64,000 nucleotides of DNA from Xestospongia muta (Eukaryota > Porifera > Demospongiae > Haplosclerida > Petrosiidae), in the NCBI GenBank assembly GCA_963693285.1, contig OY848918.1, positions 10,897,092 to 10,961,091 of the forward strand, written 5' to 3'. The stretch's first letter is position 1. Every line of letters begins with the position of its first letter. Of the stretch, positions 56,321 through 64,000 are shown piece by piece. A model generated the notes under the pieces. It searched no databases, had not been told where the DNA came from, and saw only the letters and a program-made list of their open reading frames with translations. The translations under genes were made by a program, and so were the position numbers.

Positions 56321-57101
56321 GGGATCAGATTTCGTTAAATGAACATATTTTTTTAGGTGTGATGTGTGAATTATTACAACGTATCATATAGTGCATGGAT
56401 TGAAACTTAATATCAGTAAATAACTGTCCTGTGCTTCCTGAGTTTGAGTATGATAATTTTGTTGATAATTATTTAAAATTTCTATAATTAATAATCATAT
56501 TGTTTTTCAGATAGACTCCACCCACAGAACATGTATTTGATGGCACATGGACCTGAAATCTTGTGACGGTATAAGAAGTACCATGAATTTATAAAGTCAT
56601 GTGAATGTAAAGAGAGGAACTAGACAAATTTTTAAGTCAAGTATAAATGGTACTACCATAGTACTGTAGGAAATTAATGTTTTGTTGCACGTTTTTGGTG
56701 AGATCAAAGTATATAAGTTCCTTAAAAAGATAGTCTTTCAAATTTGGACAAGGTCAAAGTATAACTATAATGTTAATGTAAATACAACAAACAATAGAAA
56801 CACTAAAAAATATAATAATATGACAAGTAGTTGTATAATGAATGATCCAATTGACTAGTACTATACATAATCCACCAACAAGCAAGAATAGAGTTGACGC
56901 TTTAACATGCACAACACATGTACAATACACAATTAAAAGATGGTTGTTCAGCGAATGTTGATACTCAAACTTTCAATCCACAAGGTAAAAACCTTAAGAT
57001 ATAGATGGTTGGTGATACATTGGTCATTTTTATTAGATATTAACACCAACAACTGTATGGACTGGTTGTAGTCAATTTGAAAATTGTTCTTTAAGAAATG
57101 T
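56321..57101. repeat. FReD 3' module flank, copy 3
   Basis: It starts with a 5-codon trace of a FReD 3' end (ISFVK-like, TTTCGTTAAATGAAC). The block AGATAGACTCCACCCACAGAA is at 56509, and the approach to the membrane-protein 3' end (ACTCAAACTTTCAATCCACA near 56960) matches 60627 and 61870. No intact gene. Confidence 0.6.
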
Positions 57102-57768
57102 TTATTTTACAGCAGTGAAATGTTTAGTATAGACAAACTGTAAGTTAGATCTAAAGCTTGCTACACAATGAAGAGTCTTTCCATAGGTTTTCTGTTTTAT
57201 TACAGATTCATTTGTATGCCTGGATGTGAGTGATATGGTATGATATCTGAGGTGAAAAAGAAAATAACACCATACACCATAACCACGAAATAAAAGTTCT
57301 ATCAAATCAAAAACAAGAGGGAAATTGACAAAATTCATTGCTATGCTTCAGTTCTCAAAAATACCTCCCAAACTATAGATGGTAGTGGTTACCATGTACA
57401 TGAAAATTTCAATGTTGAAATTGCCACTTAAGTAGATCTAGACCTGAAACAAAAAGGTGTTTGAATATCTCATGTGATAAGCATTTAATTCCATCAAAAA
57501 CAATGCTTGGAATATGAACTGAGTTCCAAAAGAACAGAAAGACACACACAACATCAGCAACATGTTGAATTATTCTGATCATGGATGATATAAAGATAGA
57601 TGCAAAGATCAAAGCCTCATACATCACATAGTTCAAAATGCAAAAAAAGGAAAAGATGTAACCAATCACTGATAAAAAACTTGCTTTACTGATTGGAGTA
57701 TCTCTTCTTAAGTATAAAAAGATCATTGAAATTTTTAGTATCCATATTATGATGTTACAAATTTTCAC
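57102..57768 (-). pseudogene. Multi-pass membrane protein pseudogene
   Basis: Homologous to 61932-62660. The first 119 codons (KICNIIIWILKISMIFLYL, SVIGYIFSFFCILNY, EALIFASIFISSMIRIIQH, HEIFKHLFVSGLDLL) are followed by a frameshift in the next helix. Another frame continues with FPLVFDLIELLFRGYGVWCY and SRHTNESVIKQ. The first exon and N-terminal helix are absent. Confidence 0.75.
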
Positions 57769-58550
57769 ATGGATGTGAAACTCGACCGGATGCTAATATA
57801 AAGTATATGTAAAACGTCATTTCCGTTTGTCTCTATGCGTTTTACGGGTAAAGATGGCAAGTGTGGTAAGTAAATGGTGTTATTTTAGTAATTATTGGAT
57901 ATTGTAGAAGCTTTCTAGTCATTTACGATACGACATATTAAGGTTTTAGAAGATATATTCAAAAATATTTTTTAAGCTAAAGTTTTGTCACAGATATGTT
58001 TTAATATAAAATATTAATTAAAAATAACGGTTTGGCCAATTTTTCTTGACCACTGTGTGTTAGATCATAGCAAAACGTATATTGAGAGAAAGTTCACAAC
58101 CACGTCCATACATTAGTTTTGGCTTTGTTGTTGTAAATGAAAGTATAGCAGAGATAAATGATATTTAATAAAACTTGAGTGCCAATTTTATGGCCAATTT
58201 ATTGCCAGAAGTACACTTTTCTTGAAAGTTTTAATTGACCTAATAGTACTTTTTACACTAAAAGTGAGGCATCTCATAAATAATTATTTTAAATGACATT
58301 ATTACTATGATAGTCTATACCACAAATGCATAGTTAGTGTAAAATGTGTCACTGTTATTTTAATAGTAGAGGTAAATCCACCAGTTTAGATTTTGTAAGA
58401 ACATTAGTTCAAACTATTGTTACTCTTGCGCTCTATTGTCATAACTATGAGGCTCTTTTGTTCTTGCTTGCTTTATAGTCAATAGAATTTTGCACCAATT
58501 TAGCAGTGCAAGCAAAAGAGCGTAATTTATAAAAATTTTAACCTCTCATT
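57769..58550 (+). promoter_or_regulatory. Upstream region of the 58551 FReD gene
   Basis: Mostly AT-rich DNA without a gene. The single promoter element (GCGCTCTATTGTCATAAC, TATGAGGCTCTTTTGTTC, TTTATAGTCAATAG) lies at 58427-58493, 58 bp before the ATG. Its flanking TTCAAACTATTGTTACYCTTGCGC is shared with the 46712 promoter. Confidence 0.55.
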
Positions 58551-59537
58551 ATGGTTGTCTCCACTTGTCTACTATTATTCTTCATTAGTAGCTTCTTTGT
58601 CAATGCTCAGGAGTTTAAGTGTACTGCTTCTTGTGGTAACTCTCAGTTGACAACATCTGCTGATAACAAGAGTTGTCAAGCTCTCAATGACAAGTTTGAC
58701 AAACTGCTTTTGTCTCTAACTAACAGTACACAACCACCTCCTTCATATATTCCTGGATGTTGTGCTGATATTAAATATTATTGGCCTCATAGTCCATCAG
58801 GTTACTATACCATAGCTACCAGTAATGGAGACACAACTACTGTCTATTGTCATATGGAGGAGTTATGTAAGAGCGAAGGACCTTGGACTAGGATTGCTTA
58901 CCTCAATATGTCTGATCCAACTCACCAGTGTCCTCCTGGGTTTAGGCTGTATACCCCTAATTGTGTAAGAGCTTGTGGTAGACCTTCTGGTACTACTGCT
59001 GGATGTCAAACTCAGGTGTATTTCTCTCCTCCTAGTAATGGATATAAAGAAGTGTGTGGTAAATTGATTGGTTACCAATATTACAGTACAGATGCTTTTG
59101 TTCACCAGGCAGGACATACAATTGATAGTTATTATGTTGATGGTGTTAGTCTAACATATGGTTCATGTCCTCGTAAACATATCTGGACATTTGCTGCTGG
59201 TTCTTTTGATAATGTTGCTTCTAGTGCCAACTGTCCATGTTCTTCTGGTAGTCCTCAGACTGTACCTTCATTTGTTGGTAATGACTACTTCTGTGAATCT
59301 GGTTGTTCTAACTCAATCTGGACAAATAAACTCTACACTAGTGATCCATTGTGGGATGGAGATGGATGTGGATCTCTTGAACAAGATTGTTGTAATGCTT
59401 CTGGTCTACCTTGGTTTCATAAAGTTCTCACATGTACATCATCAACTACTGAAGCTTTGGAGATGCGTATTTGTGCTAGTAGTGATACTAATGATGAAGA
59501 TATTGCAATTGGTTCTTATGAGATTTTTGTCAAATGA
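58551..59537 (+). CDS. FReD-like secreted protein, short linker, 328 aa
   Basis: A complete frame. The signal peptide is MVVSTCLLLFFISSFFVNA, then QEFKCTASCGN with an extra Cys. About 27 codons between LLLSLTN and the Pro-rich linker are missing (no SVLKDYLLAQKI helix), so the mature N-terminal segment is short and joins STQPPPSYIPGCC directly. The frame is kept, so this is a structural variant rather than a dead copy. The fibrinogen-like block and C-terminal half are complete: PNCVRACG, KLIGYQYYSTDAFVHQ, HIWTFAAGSFDNVASSAN, NSIWTNK, LTCTSSTTEA and GSYEIFVK. The 3' remnant at 49555 is its closest relative. Its 3' end faces the membrane-protein pseudogene at about 60740. Confidence 0.9.
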   Translation: MVVSTCLLLFFISSFFVNAQEFKCTASCGNSQLTTSADNKSCQALNDKFDKLLLSLTNSTQPPPSYIPGCCADIKYYWPHSPSGYYTIATSNGDTTTVYCHMEELCKSEGPWTRIAYLNMSDPTHQCPPGFRLYTPNCVRACGRPSGTTAGCQTQVYFSPPSNGYKEVCGKLIGYQYYSTDAFVHQAGHTIDSYYVDGVSLTYGSCPRKHIWTFAAGSFDNVASSANCPCSSGSPQTVPSFVGNDYFCESGCSNSIWTNKLYTSDPLWDGDGCGSLEQDCCNASGLPWFHKVLTCTSSTTEALEMRICASSDTNDEDIAIGSYEIFVK

Positions 59538-60739
59538 ACATATTTCTTTATTAGTGATGAATGAATTATTACTATGTATCATATAGTGCATGGTTAAATA
59601 ATGTAAGTAAATTTATTTTGTCCTGTTTTAAATTTGATTGGATTTTAAATTAGTAGAGTTTCATTAAAACAGTGAAAAGTAGAAAGATTGTCTTGGCTTC
59701 CATGCTGTCTCTTTTAATTCTTAAAACTGCCTGTCTTTATTGGAGGATTACATTCTAATGATACTCTGCCAGTTTTCATCAATGCTGGAACACTCACTGA
59801 ACACCTGAGATCTCAAATAACAAATTGCTCTTCAAGAATCAACATTGTTATCTATATAATTTAGACACCTTACTTTATTATCTGTGGAAGTAGTGTGTCT
59901 ATAAAATGTTGATATCTAAATATAAGTAATAGCTAACACATTTGTTGCTCAATACTATCATTTTGAAAAAGTGATAATGTAGCAAATCTAAGGCTATGTT
60001 TTGTTACAATTAATAAACTCATACAATAATATTTTCAAACATTATTAGTATGTAGAAATGCATTCTTAGGAGTTGAATATATGCAATTGCAACTTGTTTA
60101 TGTATGTATACTTAATACTAAAGAAAAATTTTCTGTACTAAGTAGCTATGTCAGAAGTGATGGGAATGCCCATCCAAATATTTTATTAATTTTATAGAAT
60201 TTTTCTGTAATTAATAATAATGTTTTGTTTTAGTTCTTTAGGTAAACTGCACCCACAGAATAATATTATTGAGAAATTTGACAAACTTCAAACTGTAAAT
60301 CAAGTATAAACAATACTACCCTAGCAGAAAATTAATATAAAGTTGGTTTTGGTCAGAGTAAAATATATATAGTAAACTGCTTGAAAGTTAGGTTTGTCAG
60401 GTTTGGACTAGATTTGAATAAAATTATAACATTCATGTAATACAATAATAAAATGGAAACACAAAAATAATGTAATTATTGTGACAAAAGTTGTATAATA
60501 ATCCACTTGGTTAGTACTACATAATCACAATGAAAAACACCAACAAACAAGAATAAAGTTTAACCATTCACAACATATGTACCATACACAATAAAAAAGT
60601 GGTTGCTCAATGAATGTTGATACTCAAACTTTCAATCTACAAGATAAAACTCTTACGATATAGATGGTTGATGATACATTGGTGATTTTTTGTTATTAGA
60701 TAATAACACCAACACCTGCATAACATTACATGGACCAAT
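59538..60739. repeat. FReD 3' module flank, copy 4
   Basis: No gene. It shares landmarks with 47786 and 53712 (TGTGGAAGTAGTGTGTCTAT near 59883, and the GGTAAACTGCACCCACAGAA block at 60241), but with more deletions. Confidence 0.55.
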
Positions 60740-61250
60740 GGTGGCCAGTTTGAAACTGTTCTTTAAGAACTGTTTATTTGACAACAGTGAAATGTTAAGT
60801 GGTGACAAACTTTAAGTTAGATCCAAAGCCTGCTACATGATTATAAGTGCTTCCATATTCCATCACAGATTCACTTGTATGGTCTGATGTGAGTGATGCA
60901 GCATGACCTCTGAGGTGGAAAAGATAACAACACTGTACAGCATAACCACAATAAAAAGTTCCACCAAACCAAGCACAATGGGATATTTGATATAGCTCAT
61001 TGCTGTGCTCCTGTTCTCAAAAATATCCCACAAACTATAGATGGCTGTTGCTACCGTGTGCGTGACCATTACAAGATTGAAAATACAACTTAAGTGCACA
61101 CATAACAAAAATCTTCAGTGCGAAATTTATGAAATGACTACCTCATATTGTTTAGAAGCACAGACATTTAACCCTTTATGTATGATAGATGTAAAAACAT
61201 CATGTACTTAGCTGCATACTAATACAATAGATTTATTTTTATGTCCAAAA
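60740..61250 (-). pseudogene. Multi-pass membrane protein pseudogene, 3' half plus first exon
   Basis: The minus-strand frame 61108-60863 gives VATAIYSLWDIFENRSTAMS and YPIVLGLVELF, matching the last third of the 61932 gene. A frameshift after LVELF scrambles the end. Upstream, after a deletion of the middle exonic part, the 5' exon/promoter region reappears (about 61140-61250, with CAATATGAG/gtagtc where the intact gene has CGATATGAG/gtgagt). Confidence 0.7.
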
Positions 61251-61931
61251 ATTTTTTTGAACCTTAATGTATATGTGTATATGCATATACTTAATGTTCA
61301 ATAACATTTTTACTGTACTGAGTATTTCTGTAATTACTAATCATATTTTGTTTTCTTTCGTTAGGTAAACTCCACCCACAGAATTGGTCTTATCAAGAAA
61401 TTTAATATCTGTTTGATGTCACAATAAACTTGAAATCTTGTAAAGACGTGTGCTAACTGTACTTGTGACAGTCTAAAAATTACCATAAATTAAGAAATTC
61501 ATAGAAAGGAACTAGACAATCTTCAAAATCAAGTATATACAATGCTACCCTAGCAGGAAATTAATGAAAAGTTGGTTTTGGTGAGATAGAACACAATAAA
61601 ATTTTGCGAATTACATAAACATAAGGTTTGTCAAATTTGGACTAGGTCACAGTAAACTATAACATTCATCATTCATGTAATACAACAATGATATGAAAAT
61701 ATTAAAAATTATGACAAGTTGTGTAATGATCCACTTGGCTAGTACTACATATTCAACATGAAAGACACCAGCAAATAAGAATTGAACTGACAGTTTAACC
61801 ATGGACAATACGTGTACCATAACGATTAAAAGATGGTCACATCATTACGGTCGACAATGAAAGTTCATACTTCAAACTTTCAATCATATATAGAAGGTAA
61901 AACCCGTTAAGATATAAACGATTTTTTTTCA
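61251..61931. repeat. FReD 3' module flank, copy 5, without a FReD gene
   Basis: No gene. It holds the GGTAAACTCCACCCACAGAA block at 61364 and the approach to the membrane-protein 3' end. No FReD remnant precedes it, so the module has lost its FReD part. Confidence 0.55.
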
Positions 61932-62885
61932 TTAGGTATCAGAACATTGGACTGGTGGTGGCCAGTTTGAAAATTGTTCTTCAAGAACAAAGTGTTCATT
62001 GTCATTTGCAACAGTGAAATGTTCGGTAGTGACAAACAGTAAGTTAGATCCAAAGCATGCTACATGATCATAAGTCCTTCCTTTCTGTTCCATCAGAGAT
62101 TCACTTATATGCCCTGATGTGAGTGATGCAGCATGATCTCTGCAATGGAAAAGATAATAACACCCTACAGCATAGCCACGATATAAAAGTTCCACCAAAC
62201 CGAGTACTAGTGGATAAATGATATAGCTCATTGCTGTGCTCCTGTTCTCAAAAATATCTCCCAGACTATAGATGGCAGTCACTACCATGAATATGAGTAT
62301 TAAAATGTTGAAATTGCTACTTAAGTAGACACGTAACAAAAAGGTGTTTGAATATCTCTTGCGGTAAGTATTTAATTCCATCAAAAACACCATTTGGTAT
62401 ATGGACTGAATTACCAAACAACAGCAACGCATAATGACAACAACAGGTTGAATTATTGTGATTATGTGTGGTACAAAGATGGATGCAAATATCAAAGCCT
62501 CATTGGTCATATAGTCCAAAATGCAAAAGAAGGAAAAGATAAAACCAATCACTGATAAAGGACATGCTTTTCTGATTGGAGTCTCTCTCTTTAAGAATGA
62601 AAACATTATCGGAGTTATTAGTATCCATATTATGAAGTTACAAATTATCCATAATGGCATTACAAAATTATGTGTCAGCCATGTTGGGATAATGATTGTG
62701 ATGAACTTGTGGTGAAAACCAACAAAAAAGGTACTTGCACGAAGGAGTATTGCTGAGAATAATATACAACCCAGGATAGCTCTAAAAAGTAAAAAAATGT
62801 TCTAATAATTACAATAATTGTAAGTGAAACATGTTTTAAGATAGCAAAATTTACCTGATGGTTTCAGGGTAAAAACTCACCTCAT
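61932..62885 (-). CDS. Uncharacterised multi-pass membrane protein, two exons, 284 aa
   Basis: The proposed start is ATG 62885, a tiny coding exon ATG-AG with donor /gtgagt at 62880, spliced to an acceptor tag/A at 62782 (exon 2 is 62781-61932). The join yields MRAILGCILFSAILL. An internal ATG at 62660 would drop the first helix. About six or seven hydrophobic helices follow (IITIIIP-type, LWIICNFIIWILITPIMF, PLSVIGFIFSFFCIL, ALIFASIFVPHIITII, NILILIFMVVTAIYSLG, YPLVLGLVELLYRGYAVGCY). A hydrophilic tail of about 70 residues carries acidic and aromatic patches. I do not recognise the family; XK-like or otopetrin-like topology was considered without a decisive motif. Three decayed copies lie at 48976, 57102 and 60740. 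It is divergent from the next gene. Confidence 0.7.
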
Positions 62886-63573
62886 ATCGTTTAGAAGTAC
62901 AGAAATTTAACCCTTTATATAGGATAGACGTAAAAACGTCACGTACTTAACTGTACACTAATACGATAGACTTATTTTTACTTCCAAAACGTTTGCGTTC
63001 TTCCCTAGAAGTCTTATAGCTAGTTAAGTCAAATTTTATACTAAACAACTATAGGGTATAGTAATATAAAAGATACAGCCAATAGTTATTTATTGCTGCT
63101 AGTAGTGAACCTGAGCACCCCCTTGAAGACGATAGATTCCACGAAGGTCTGTCATACAGTTTTTTTTCTAATTATCGTACGTTCCAGCAACTTATAAAGA
63201 CCTGTTTAACTTCTATAAAGGTATAATTTAACTGTTATAATGGTCAGAAGTTGTTATGCAATGAAAACACGAGTATAAACGCTATATTCTAATAAACATT
63301 CTTACCTCAAGCGCTTGTAAAAGGTTCTTGAAGTCTTTAGTCTATTTTTAAAAGACTAAGTACTCTCACAAGACAGGTACAAATCTTAGCAAAACAACAG
63401 AAAGAGCAAAAAGTTTATATCAAGTATCCTTACGCAAAAATTAATTAAATTATTTATTTCAGTATTAGACACGCCTACTAAAAAAGACACACCTTATTAT
63501 TATAATTAATAACCAGCTACAGTGGGTGTGGTTAAAGAGGTGTGTTCAATTACACATAACATGCTGGTATAAA
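62886..63573. promoter_or_regulatory. Divergent intergenic region between two genes
   Basis: About 690 bp separate the membrane-protein start (-) from the exon at 63574 (+). The first 120 bp are conserved in the pseudogene promoter at 61150-61260 (AGAAGTACAGAAATTTAACCC-like, then TATATAGGATAGACGTAAA). Nothing else is recognised. Confidence 0.4.
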
Positions 63574-63743
63574 ATGGCAGAGAAGACAGTCGATGATATA
63601 AATGTAGAGACCAAGTCTCCGTCGCATTCTCTGACCGTCAATTCGGGTGGAGGCGGAGGAAAAGAATCACATGAGAGTACTACATCCACTGGAAGTAGTG
63701 CCAGCCCTAAGTTATCAATATCTAGTAGAATACCACGGTTTGG
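63574..63743 (+). CDS. First coding exon of an unidentified gene with an SxIP-like motif
   Basis: ATG 63574 (context AAAATGGC) starts MAEKTVDDINVETKSPSH, then a Gly5 run and a Ser/Thr-rich low-complexity stretch. The exon ends KLSISSRIPRFG at a good donor (TTTGG/gtgagt, exon end 63743). S-R-I-P with flanking basic residues matches the SxIP signature bound by EB-family microtubule plus-end proteins. In a disordered N-terminus this suggests, but does not prove, a microtubule-associated product. The remaining exons lie beyond the window, so the gene cannot be named. Confidence 0.55.
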
Positions 63744-64000
63744 GTGAGTTCTCTGTCATTAAAACTAACATATTAATTACTAGTTGTCTATCACTGGCTT
63801 ATATTAAACCATTTATCAAGCTATTGTACCAATTCTCATTAATCCACTGTTCATTTGTTTGGACTTAGTTTTTTTGATTTAGTCCAATTCTTTTCTCCCT
63901 CTTTTACTCAATCATTGTCAATTTATTAATTTCTATAATCTTTCAAGAAATCTTTCTATTTGTTGATTTCTCTTATAGTTCATTAATTCACATTATATCA
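63744..64000 (+). other. First intron of the edge gene
   Basis: It begins gtgagttctc and runs AT-rich to the window end. No acceptor followed by a convincing exon is seen. Confidence 0.4.

Overview
The window is AT-rich (visibly well under 40% GC), has GT-AG introns of about 50 to 510 bp, TATA-type promoters, microsatellites and decayed transposase copies, so it is animal nuclear DNA. The main protein family (secreted, about 355 residues, with a block resembling the fibrinogen-domain N-terminus followed by a family-specific cysteine-rich half) is the type I associate with large expansions in sponges and cnidarians. A demosponge such as Amphimedon is my best guess. This is an inference without any database search.

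Region 1 to 38.7 kb is a cluster of this secreted family (called FReD-like here). Intact single-exon copies lie at 5936-6997 (-), 10850-11914, 20626-21705, 29451-30521 and 34860-35933. The copy at 3380-4453 carries one nonsense codon, and 1-308 is the 3' end of another copy. Around them are many pseudogenes: 5'-truncated, internally deleted, frameshifted or inverted. Intergenic DNA consists of long direct repeats of FReD flanks, with two recurrent promoter types.

A 5.1-kb segment occurs twice, at about 12630-17737 and about 39338-44406. It carries a two-exon TPR-CHAT protease-like gene (minus strand) and the TM2D3 gene. The 39-45 kb locus is complete, with a five-exon TM2D3. The 12.6-17.7 kb copy sits between two FReD pseudogene pieces, lacks TM2D3 exon 1, and is evidently the derived copy.

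Region 45.2 to 63 kb holds two further intact FReD genes (46712-47785 and 58551-59537). They belong to modules in which a FReD gene or its 3' remnant (+) faces a multi-pass membrane protein gene (-). The membrane gene is intact only at 61932-62885. Two decayed MULE-type transposase copies lie at about 51.9-53.0 and 55.3-56.3 kb. At the right edge the first coding exon of an unrelated gene with an SxIP-like motif begins (63574-63743).

The FReD products look like a diversifying set of secreted recognition or adhesion proteins. The TPR-CHAT protein is cytosolic and may be a protease. Nothing in the sequence links the two functionally beyond shared residence and co-duplication.
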